Shown here piece by piece: positions 15,398 through 22,296 of a DNA stretch of 38,596 bases. This DNA comes from Saprospiraceae bacterium. Lineage in GTDB: Bacteria > Bacteroidota > Bacteroidia > Chitinophagales > Saprospiraceae. Location of the stretch: the NCBI GenBank assembly GCA_022448955.1, contig JAKVCU010000069.1, forward strand, positions 20,918 through 59,513, read 5' to 3'. A model generated the notes under the pieces. That model saw nothing but the letters and a program-made list of their open reading frames with translations, had not been told where the DNA came from and searched no databases. Positions within the stretch are counted from its first letter, which is position 1. Each line of letters opens with the position of its first letter. A program made the position numbers and the translations under genes.

Positions 15398-16351
15398 TTA
15401 AAATGGCAATTTTTCTAAGTCTACATTTCCACCAGTCAAAATCATACCTACTTTTTTGCCTTTAAACAAGTCTGACTTAGTCATAACTGCAGCTAAGGGT
15501 ACTGCACAAGAGGGTTCGATAATGATCTTCATACGTTCCCAGATCAATCGCATCGCTTTAATGATCATTTCTTCAGAAACAGTGATGATATCTTCGAGGT
15601 TTTCTTTTATAATTTCGTAAGTTTTTTCGCTAAGGTTGGTCCGCAATCCATCTGCGATGGTGTCAATTCGTTCGTTTTTCACGATACCCTTTCCATGAAA
15701 ACTACGATAAGCATCGTTTACGATTTCAGGTTCAGCCCCATAAACTTTAGAAGTTGGTGAAAAGTATTTCCCACTCAGAGCCGTCCCACTCATCAATCCA
15801 CCACCACCAACAGGTGCCATCAAAATATCTAAAGGGGGACAATCCTCAATTAATTCCTTCGCACAAGTAGCTTGCCCCGCAATAACATCATAATTATCAA
15901 AAGGGTGAATAAATGTTGCTCCTTTTTCAGCGATGACTTGATTCAAAGTTGTTGTTCTATCATCAATCGTTGGGCCACAGTGAATGACCTCCGCACCATA
16001 CCCTTTCGTAGCTGCAACTTTGATACTAGGGGCATTACTTGGCATTACAATATAAGCAGGAACCCCAAGCAGTTGTGCTGCCCGAGCAACAGCCTGAGCA
16101 TGATTGCCAGAAGAATGAGTGGCCAAGCCTTTGGCTTGTTCTTCTCTACTCAAGCGAACAGCTGCATTTGCTCCTCCTCGCATTTTGAATGCGCCTACTT
16201 TTTGGAAATTTTCGCACTTAAAGTAAATCTGTGTTTCCAGCAAGTGGTTTATGCTTTGGCAAGTCATTACAGGGGTGCGAAAAATCATATCTTGAATAAG
16301 CTCATGAGAAGCTTCAATATCTGCTTTATTTGGTATATGTGTAATTTTCAT
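15398..16351 (-). CDS. Fold-type II PLP enzyme: serine racemase / hydroxyaspartate or threonine dehydratase
   Basis: Encodes 317 residues from the ATG at 16351; the two codons upstream would need a TTG start. The PLP lysine is Lys56 in FQKVGAFKMRGG. The phosphate/substrate loop is HSSGNHAQ (79-86), and the PLP phosphate loop is VGGGGLMSG. Near the C-terminus, ERMKIIIEP and TGGNVDL match eukaryotic serine racemase closely. Ser81 occupies the place of the serine that acts as re-face base in mammalian serine racemase, whereas classical biosynthetic threonine dehydratases carry Ala there. There is no C-terminal ACT domain, so it is not allosteric IlvA. Threo-3-hydroxyaspartate dehydratase (yeast SRY1 type) is equally compatible. 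The start lies 8 bases after the glycosylasparaginase stop, implying coupled expression. Confidence 0.87.
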   Translation of the reverse strand: MKITHIPNKADIEASHELIQDMIFRTPVMTCQSINHLLETQIYFKCENFQKVGAFKMRGGANAAVRLSREEQAKGLATHSSGNHAQAVARAAQLLGVPAYIVMPSNAPSIKVAATKGYGAEVIHCGPTIDDRTTTLNQVIAEKGATFIHPFDNYDVIAGQATCAKELIEDCPPLDILMAPVGGGGLMSGTALSGKYFSPTSKVYGAEPEIVNDAYRSFHGKGIVKNERIDTIADGLRTNLSEKTYEIIKENLEDIITVSEEMIIKAMRLIWERMKIIIEPSCAVPLAAVMTKSDLFKGKKVGMILTGGNVDLEKLPF

Positions 16352-16359
16352 TGGCAATT

Positions 16360-17373
16360 CTACTTCTTATCTTTATTAAAATAATCGGCTTCAAAGGCTT
16401 CATTTTCTTTATGATATAAAGCATAGTTAAAGCCTTTCTGAATGCTGTAAGCGCCATGATCCCCCTGCTTATTAAGCGCAATATAACCTACTTGAAAGGG
16501 TTCGCCAGTATCCTCATACTTTTTAACGATTCTTTTTACTGCTTCTTCACAAGCCTCTTGAGGCGTCATTCCTTGACGCATCAATTCTACGATAAGGAAT
16601 GATCCCAATGTAGTCATAACATATTCTCCAAGTCCTGTAGCTGCTGCGCCACCCACCTCATTATCCACATACATACCTGCGCCGATAATGGGAGAATCTC
16701 CTACCCTACCATGCATTTTGAACGCCATTCCACTAGTTGTACAAGCACCACTTATATCTCCCTTTTGATCAATCGCCAGAATACCAATAGTATCATGACG
16801 TTCTGAATTGACCTTTGGTTGATATTCTTTCTTTTCTAGCCACTTTTTCCAAGCCTTCGCTGCATTCTCTGTTAGCATCTCTTCTTGCTTAAAGCCTTGA
16901 GCAATTGCAAAATCTAATGCTCCTTGCCCACTAAGCATGACGTGAGGCGTTTCTTCCATTACTTTTCTAGCAACAGAAATAGGATGTTTGATACCTTGCA
17001 AAAAAGTAACGGCACCTGCATTTCCTTTTTCATCCATAATACAAGCGTCAAGGGTCACATTACCATCACGATCAGGAAAACCTCCATAACCAACAGAAGT
17101 ATCTTTTGGATTAGCTTCAGGAATTTTAGCTCCTGCTTCCACTCCATCTAAAGCTCTTTTCCCTGCTAATAATTCTTTCATAGCCGCTTCTGTTGCGCCT
17201 CGATTATCCCAAGTAGCAATGGTAATAGGGTATTTAGGCGCTGAATTCGTTAGACTTGCCTCTGCGACATCAGTGCTTTTAGCCTTTTCGTCTTTACAAC
17301 TAATGATACCTAAGCTTAGCGCAAAAGAACTTAAAATAGAACGATTTAAAAATTTACGTCTGTTGATACTCAT
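16360..17373 (-). CDS. N4-(beta-N-acetylglucosaminyl)-L-asparaginase (glycosylasparaginase), lipoprotein
   Basis: Encodes 337 residues, close to the Elizabethkingia/Flavobacterium glycosylasparaginase. The N-terminus, NRRKFLNRSILSSFALSLG, looks like a twin-arginine signal and is followed by a lipobox (IISC, Cys26), so export and lipidation are likely. The Ntn-hydrolase self-cleavage site is HDTIGI, with Thr195 as the expected new N-terminal nucleophile. Downstream, HGRVGDSPIIGAGMYVD and GGAAATGLGEYVM match the human and bacterial enzymes. Known members cleave the GlcNAc-Asn bond of glycoasparagine, yielding aspartate and the amino sugar; related proteins are plain asparaginases or isoaspartyl peptidases. 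The residues around the Thr favour glycosylasparaginase. It lies 35 bases from the upstream lipoprotein gene and 8 from the PLP enzyme. Confidence 0.92.
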   Translation of the reverse strand: MSINRRKFLNRSILSSFALSLGIISCKDEKAKSTDVAEASLTNSAPKYPITIATWDNRGATEAAMKELLAGKRALDGVEAGAKIPEANPKDTSVGYGGFPDRDGNVTLDACIMDEKGNAGAVTFLQGIKHPISVARKVMEETPHVMLSGQGALDFAIAQGFKQEEMLTENAAKAWKKWLEKKEYQPKVNSERHDTIGILAIDQKGDISGACTTSGMAFKMHGRVGDSPIIGAGMYVDNEVGGAAATGLGEYVMTTLGSFLIVELMRQGMTPQEACEEAVKRIVKKYEDTGEPFQVGYIALNKQGDHGAYSIQKGFNYALYHKENEAFEADYFNKDKK

Positions 17374-17408
17374 AAGTTGGTTTCGTTTTATTTGTGGTCT
17401 TAATCTAT

Positions 17409-17894
17409 TTAATCGCAGCTTTCTTCTGGAAAAAATCCTAGATATTCTTCAACGATTAAAGTTTTTTCTCTACCGGTATTTTCGATTTGACCTTTAATTT
17501 TCACAAAGATCTTTTCGTTGGTTTCTTTCATTAACCTTAGATAATCTGATTCCATTTTCACCGTACTTTTTTTCAAGCGTATTAGGTAGTTTTGATGATC
17601 TGCACAATTTTTAAAATAGCCTACATCTGCAAAATAAGAGTAGTGCCCTTTAATCACCTCCTCTTCCTCTGATGGAGCTGGATTTGCAGAAGCAGCTTCT
17701 TCCATCACTTGTCCCGGGATCTTTTTTTCTTCCTCAACTGCATTATTTACATCTGTGGCAGGTTCTTCTTGGCTGCGATCTTCCACTTCACTTTGCACTT
17801 CTTCTTTTACCTCATCACTTGCTGTGCTGGCTGGCGCAGTATCTTGACAGCTCCATAAGATTAGAATTAATACAAGTACACTTGAAGTTCTCAT
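17409..17894 (-). CDS. Lipoprotein with acidic linker and NlpE-like C-terminal OB domain
   Basis: Encodes 161 residues. The signal MRTSSVLVLILILWSC ends in a lipobox (Cys16). Residues ~17-75 are a Glu/Ala/Ser/Pro-rich disordered linker. The C-terminal ~80 residues (YFADVGYFKNCADHQNYLI, then YLRLMKETNEKIFVKIKGQIE, ending GFFPEESC) resemble the OB-fold domain seen at the C-terminus of NlpE-like and related envelope lipoproteins: a Cys near the start, a strand carrying V-G-I, and a final Cys. The fold assignment is from pattern only. The N-terminal NlpE metal-binding CxxC domain is absent. It sits 55 bases after the HTTM gene and 35 before glycosylasparaginase. Confidence 0.7.
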   Translation of the reverse strand: MRTSSVLVLILILWSCQDTAPASTASDEVKEEVQSEVEDRSQEEPATDVNNAVEEEKKIPGQVMEEAASANPAPSEEEEVIKGHYSYFADVGYFKNCADHQNYLIRLKKSTVKMESDYLRLMKETNEKIFVKIKGQIENTGREKTLIVEEYLGFFPEESCD

Positions 17895-17949
17895 CGTATA
17901 TTAATTTTTTGGGTAAAATAATTGATTTGAAAAATTACAAAATTTCTTG

Positions 17950-19332
17950 CTATTCTTCATAAGGCAGTATCCATTCGCTGGAGCGGAAATGATACCACTC
18001 TGCTTTCGCTAAATCGTAATTAGGGTCGACTATTGGCCGCCTCGCTCGGCCATTCAGTTTTACTCTTATTTTGGCATACACTTCAACTTCTTCTCCTTTT
18101 TCTCTGTACTGATCTCGGATAATATGTGCAAATTGAAGCATTAAATCGGGCCTTGTTAAAACCTTTCTTCTTTGCCGTTTATACAGATGATCTTTTAGGT
18201 TAATGTTTTCCTTTGTACTATCGCTTTTCACGACAGTGAAATGACCTCGACCGCTTTTCGAGCGGAGCATCATCCGCCAAGAATACTTGTGCCCCTCCTC
18301 TGTCCATGCAACATCACCCGGATAAAAGTGATGCCTAAGTGGCAAAGTAGTATGAATTAAAATTACTACAACGAATACGCCAAAAACAGCATTCCGGATA
18401 GTACTTTTTGCTTGCCAGAGCGGAATATCTGATTTTGCGGAAGCTAAACGCGCCGCCCATGCTTGATGCCATTTTCGCACAACAGAAGACCGGTCTTTCC
18501 ACCACAAAATAATTTTTAATGGAAAATCAGAAGAAAAAAAGAGTGCTGTTAGTGCTACAGACATGAATGGGAAAATACCAATATTGAATATAAGATGATT
18601 GATGAAGTGGAAAAAAACAGCAGCGGCAAAAGCAAAAGGCCGCGTATAACGACTGAGCAAAAAGAAGCTAATCGTCAAATCCAAAGCTAAACCACCCCAT
18701 GCCATAAAATAAGGCACCCAATCTTGAGTGACTATGCTCCCTATCAAAAAAGTATCTCCCTTCGATCGAAGCCATAATTTTAAAGGAACTGCAGCTATCC
18801 ACTCTGGATTAAGCTTTGCAATCCCCCCATAAAAATAGACCAAGCCCATCAATAAAGGTAGTGGAAGTAAACCCCATAAAGGTATGGTGGGACTGTACAG
18901 TTCTGGCTTTCGCCAAACACTTAGCGAAAATGCACGATCTGCTGGCAGTACGATCATTATAAATGACAACCAACAAAAGAGATAACCGTGATTGAGATAA
19001 TGACATTTCTCTAACAGGAATATATAAGTGAATCCGATAGCAAAAATCGTGGCACTTAGTTGATATCGCCATCCAATAATCACACCAACTGCAGCGATTA
19101 AAATAACTATAAAAATCAAAGACATCCATGGATCATGGAAAGTAGGTACCCATTCAAAGCCTATATATGGAAAGCGAATTCGATCAGGATTATAAGCATC
19201 TACAATAAAATGATAATATATCCATATGGAAAGTACATCAGCAAAACCTAGCACTCCAAATACAACCCTGAAAAAGGCCAATGATGCAATAGAAATAGGC
19301 TGAAAAAGCCTGTTTTTTAATTGATTGATCAT
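17950..19332 (-). CDS. HTTM domain membrane protein (vitamin K-dependent gamma-carboxylase-like)
   Basis: Encodes 460 residues from the ATG at 19332; the frame extends 6 codons further only with TTG. The N-terminal ~290 residues hold about seven to eight hydrophobic helices. Family marks are LEKCHYLNHGYL, YFYGGIAKLNPEW and FFHFINHLIFNIGIFPF. Lys173 in KLNPEW lines up with the essential base lysine of human gamma-glutamyl carboxylase, and SWRMML with its SW-MM motif. Bacterial HTTM proteins are widespread in Bacteroidota, but their substrate and cofactor are unknown. The C-terminal ~130 residues look like a soluble, strand-rich domain. Carboxylation or another quinone-dependent chemistry is inference from homology. 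It is the second gene of a five-gene minus-strand run. Confidence 0.9.
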   Translation of the reverse strand: MINQLKNRLFQPISIASLAFFRVVFGVLGFADVLSIWIYYHFIVDAYNPDRIRFPYIGFEWVPTFHDPWMSLIFIVILIAAVGVIIGWRYQLSATIFAIGFTYIFLLEKCHYLNHGYLFCWLSFIMIVLPADRAFSLSVWRKPELYSPTIPLWGLLPLPLLMGLVYFYGGIAKLNPEWIAAVPLKLWLRSKGDTFLIGSIVTQDWVPYFMAWGGLALDLTISFFLLSRYTRPFAFAAAVFFHFINHLIFNIGIFPFMSVALTALFFSSDFPLKIILWWKDRSSVVRKWHQAWAARLASAKSDIPLWQAKSTIRNAVFGVFVVVILIHTTLPLRHHFYPGDVAWTEEGHKYSWRMMLRSKSGRGHFTVVKSDSTKENINLKDHLYKRQRRKVLTRPDLMLQFAHIIRDQYREKGEEVEVYAKIRVKLNGRARRPIVDPNYDLAKAEWYHFRSSEWILPYEE

Positions 19333-19383
19333 ATCCAATGTATAGCTCAAAATTTGCCTGATAAATTAGCACTAATTTACGAA

Positions 19384-19974
19384 CTATTCTCTCTTTCGAA
19401 TTAATTGTTTGGGATTGAGATCATAGATATTTGCTTTTTCCTCAGAATAGCCAAAAGAAGCATGTGGTAAAAGCCGATTAAGCGTACGCGATATCAACTT
19501 CAAATCCTTGGTCCCTACACTTACACTAAAATCTTCACCATTTTCTAGCTTAAAGTAAATGAGACCACTTTGCACAATTTCAAAACCAAAGGGCATCCGT
19601 TGAGTAACCAGTGTATATACCCACACTATATGCTGAGGGGTATGTTGAAGTGTTGACCATAGCGGTATTTGGTTTGGTTTCCATAGATAAGTTATATTCT
19701 TAGCTAATGCCAAACCCAACACCCAAAATAAAAGTGCAAATACACTCCAAATGACCTGCTTTTCAAAGGTAAAGAAAAGAATAATAAGACCACTGGACAT
19801 ACCGCATACTGCCAAGGCCGCCTTGATGCGTACTTCCTTAATCAAAGCCGTTTTCAAAATCTGCAAAGCAGGATGTCGTAATAATTGTTCTTTACTCAAA
19901 CTAACACGGAATGTTTTAAGATACAACAAACAATTTGTTGTGTCTTTCTTTTTAATTTTATATTTTTGTAACAA
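19384..19974 (-). CDS. Uncharacterised membrane protein with two transmembrane helices
   Basis: I do not recognise this protein. The frame encodes up to 196 residues beginning with TTG at 19974; the next ATG is at residue 59, inside the first helix, so the start is uncertain (other TTG codons lie at residues 16-17). Two hydrophobic helices (~50-72 and 75-92) are followed by a soluble region of ~100 residues with IPLWSTLQHTPQHIVWVYTLV, then alternating strands and helix. This layout is reminiscent of small PH-like or YcxB-like membrane proteins, but not clearly so. It lies 51 bases upstream of the HTTM start on the same strand and is divergent from parE. The low-complexity N-terminus (KYKIKKKDTTN) may be partly non-coding. 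Confidence 0.6.
   Translation of the reverse strand: MLQKYKIKKKDTTNCLLYLKTFRVSLSKEQLLRHPALQILKTALIKEVRIKAALAVCGMSSGLIILFFTFEKQVIWSVFALLFWVLGLALAKNITYLWKPNQIPLWSTLQHTPQHIVWVYTLVTQRMPFGFEIVQSGLIYFKLENGEDFSVSVGTKDLKLISRTLNRLLPHASFGYSEEKANIYDLNPKQLIRKRE
19923..19941. promoter_or_regulatory. Perfect inverted repeat in the parE upstream region
   Basis: ACAACAAA and TTTGTTGT form a perfect 8-base inverted repeat around a 3-base centre. The right arm overlaps the proposed -33 element of the parE promoter and two possible TTG starts of the divergent gene. It could be an operator, but that is inference. Confidence 0.4.
19934..19968 (+). promoter_or_regulatory. Candidate Bacteroidota promoter for parE
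   Basis: TTTG (19934-19937, followed by TTG) is followed after 20-23 bases by TATTTTTG (19961-19968), which fits the TAnnTTTG -7 box. Predicted transcription would begin about 97 bases before the parE ATG. It is motif-based only. Confidence 0.4.
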
Positions 19975-20071
19975 ATAATGAGAGAAATTGTGTAAAATTA
20001 TAGCCTAAAATTACACTTGACTTAGATTTCTTTTCGGCTACAGCATTAAATAATTATAATATCATTTTTGA

Positions 20072-21988
20072 ATGGCTAAGGTTTCTTATACAGAAGATAA
20101 TATTCGGTCATTAGATTGGAAGGAACACATACGCATGCGTCCAGGTATGTATATTGGTAAATTAGGCGATGGTTCCTCTGCTGATGATGGCATTTATATT
20201 TTAGTGAAAGAGGTCATCGATAACTGTATCGATGAGTATGTAATGGGGCATGGTAAAAAAGTGGATGTTACCATCAAAGATGGACGAGTAAGCATCCGCG
20301 ATTATGGCCGTGGCATTCCATTAGGTAAAGTAGTGGATTGTGTATCCAAAATCAATACAGGTGGCAAGTATGACTCAAAAGCCTTCAAAAAATCAGTTGG
20401 CCTAAACGGTGTAGGTACAAAAGCCGTAAATGCACTTTCTAATTACTTCAGAGTGCAGTCCGTTAGAGATGGCAAAACTAAAATTGCGGAATTTTCTAGA
20501 GGTGAACTCACTAAAGACCATCGCCAAAGCAAAAGTGGGGACGAAAATGGTACGCTAGTTGAGTTTCAACCAGATGATACCATCTTCAAAAAATACAAAT
20601 ATCGCAAAGAGTATCTCGAAAATCAGTTGTGGAATTATGCCTACTTGAATTCAGGTTTGCGAATCTTTTACAATGGAGAAAGTTATTATTCAAAGAATGG
20701 TCTTTTAGACCTTTTAAGCAGGAAGACCAATACAGAGACTAATCGTTATCCTATTATCCATATGAAAGGGGAAGATATTGAGATTGCTATGACGCACGGT
20801 AATCAATATGGCGAGCAATATTACTCTTTCGTGAATGGCCAAAATACCACACAAGGAGGTACACACTTGAATGCATTCAAAGAATCTGTAGCGAAAACAG
20901 TGCAAGATTTCTTTTCTACCACTGCTAATAAAAACTTTGATCGAAAAGATATTCTCACTTCGATCATTGCGGCGATCAGTATCAAAGTAGAAGAACCTGT
21001 ATTCGAATCACAAACAAAAACGAAACTAGGTTCTACTGATATCGGACCAGAAGGCCCCACAGTAAGAACCTTTATCAATAATTTTCTCAAAACGAAATTA
21101 GACAACTTCCTTCATCGTAATCCAGAGGTTGCAGAAGCTATCAAAAAGCGTATCATGCAATCTGAAAGGGAACGAAAGGAAATTGCAGGTATCAAAAAGC
21201 TAGCGAACCAAAGAGCAAAAAAAGCCAACTTACACAATAAAAAACTACGCGACTGCAGAGTTCACTTTAGTGATAGCACTAGAAAAAGCGATGAAGAGAC
21301 CCGTCAAGGAACGATGATCTTCATTACAGAGGGTGACTCAGCGAGTGGTTCTATCACGAAGGCTAGAGATGTGCAAACACAGGCAGTATTCAGTTTGAGA
21401 GGTAAACCGCTCAACTGTTTTGGCCTGACCAAAAAAGTGGTATACGAAAATGAGGAGTTTAACCTACTTCAGCATGCTTTGAATATCGAAGATGGCCTAG
21501 AAGATTTACGATATAATAGAGTGATTATTGCAACGGATGCCGATGTCGATGGTATGCACATTCGTCTCTTGCTATTGACATTCTTTTTGCAGTTTTTCCC
21601 TGATTTGGTGCGAGCCGGGCACTTATTTATTCTTGACACGCCTCTTTTCCGCGTAAGAGATAAGAAACAGACCTTCTACTGCTATAGTGAGGAAGAGAAG
21701 CAAAAAGCCATCAACAAACTTCGAGGCAAGCCAGAAATTACTCGATTTAAGGGGTTAGGTGAAATCAGCCCAGGCGAGTTCAGCGATTTCATTGGGGAAA
21801 ACATTCGCCTTGAACCCGTTATCCTAAATGAGGATACAGAAATCGATGAGGTACTTAGTTATTATATGGGTAAAAACACCCCACTTAGACAGAAATTCAT
21901 CATCGAAAATCTAAGAGTAGAAAAGGATGATGCTGATGAAGAAAGAATAACAGATGAAGAAGAAGAACTAGCTGAAACACTGAGCTAG
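20072..21988 (+). CDS. parE: DNA topoisomerase IV subunit B
   Basis: Encodes 638 residues, the usual size for the Bacteroidota enzyme. The GHKL ATPase domain shows Glu47 and Asn51 in [12 protein letters not shown], the DYGRGIP loop and the [18 protein letters not shown] lid. The transducer domain follows. The TOPRIM domain has Glu420 in TEGDSASG and the metal-binding DADVDG at 489-494. The PLMRVR-type C-terminal part ends with [10 protein letters not shown] and an acidic tail. Topoisomerase IV decatenates daughter chromosomes together with ParC. No parC follows, since a terminator and then lon come next. Assignment to ParE rather than GyrB rests on length and the Bacteroidota-type start ([15 protein letters not shown]). 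Confidence 0.93.
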   Translation: MAKVSYTEDNIRSLDWKEHIRMRPGMYIGKLGDGSSADDGIYILVKEVIDNCIDEYVMGHGKKVDVTIKDGRVSIRDYGRGIPLGKVVDCVSKINTGGKYDSKAFKKSVGLNGVGTKAVNALSNYFRVQSVRDGKTKIAEFSRGELTKDHRQSKSGDENGTLVEFQPDDTIFKKYKYRKEYLENQLWNYAYLNSGLRIFYNGESYYSKNGLLDLLSRKTNTETNRYPIIHMKGEDIEIAMTHGNQYGEQYYSFVNGQNTTQGGTHLNAFKESVAKTVQDFFSTTANKNFDRKDILTSIIAAISIKVEEPVFESQTKTKLGSTDIGPEGPTVRTFINNFLKTKLDNFLHRNPEVAEAIKKRIMQSERERKEIAGIKKLANQRAKKANLHNKKLRDCRVHFSDSTRKSDEETRQGTMIFITEGDSASGSITKARDVQTQAVFSLRGKPLNCFGLTKKVVYENEEFNLLQHALNIEDGLEDLRYNRVIIATDADVDGMHIRLLLLTFFLQFFPDLVRAGHLFILDTPLFRVRDKKQTFYCYSEEEKQKAINKLRGKPEITRFKGLGEISPGEFSDFIGENIRLEPVILNEDTEIDEVLSYYMGKNTPLRQKFIIENLRVEKDDADEERITDEEEELAETLS

Positions 21989-22013
21989 GCCCCATATGTA
22001 TACTCTTTTTAGG

Positions 22014-22063
22014 AGAGCAAAGCCTTAAGTTAAGCTTTGCTCTTCTGTCTTTTTGTCCTTTTT
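22014..22063 (+). terminator. Intrinsic terminator after parE
   Basis: AGAGCAAAGC (22014-22023) pairs perfectly with GCTTTGCTCT (22034-22043). The 10-base loop contains TTAA/TTAA that can extend the stem. Two T-runs follow, up to 22063. It lies about 25 bases after the parE stop. Confidence 0.88.
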
Positions 22064-22075
22064 CAAGTCTATTTT

Positions 22076-22222
22076 ATGCCAATTACTAAAATTTTCAAAA
22101 TAAAAGGGTATTGGCATAGATATTGCCTATTATTGGACGATTATAAATGAGCCAATTTACTGACAACTTGTCATTTTATTGGATATGTCTAAGCGCTTTG
22201 CTCTTGCATTGAAAATAATTGG
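22076..22222. promoter_or_regulatory. Cluster of CCAAT/ATTGG boxes upstream of lon
   Basis: The pentamer CCAAT or its complement ATTGG occurs six times: 22079, 22110, 22132, 22152, 22178 and 22218. The first two belong to a perfect inverted repeat, ATGCCAAT/ATTGGCAT (22076-22083 and 22110-22117). The last abuts the candidate -7 box. Less than one occurrence would be expected from base composition by a rough estimate. This suggests operator sites, with no known factor assigned. It occupies most of the 308-base parE-lon gap not taken by the terminator. Confidence 0.4.
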
Positions 22223-22230
22223 TAATTTTG
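22197..22230 (+). promoter_or_regulatory. Candidate Bacteroidota promoter for lon
   Basis: TTTG at 22197-22200 and TAATTTTG at 22223-22230 are 22 bases apart, which fits the TTTG / TAnnTTTG consensus. The predicted start lies about 60 bases before the lon ATG. No sigma-32-like heat-shock motif was recognised. Confidence 0.45.
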
Positions 22231-22296
22231 GCTTTAGCATTAAACAGCGCATATCCAACACCTAAAACGTTAAGTGAATAAGGCTTATGCTTTTTA

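Noticed and set aside
15872-16384. 170-codon plus-strand frame
   Set aside because: It is antisense to the PLP enzyme gene, whose motifs are all intact; its translation is Cys/Ser/Ile-rich without any recognisable domain.
22197-22230. Sigma-32 style heat-shock promoter for lon
   Set aside because: No CTTGAAA/CCCCAT-like boxes were found; only the Bacteroidota TTTG/TAnnTTTG pattern fits.
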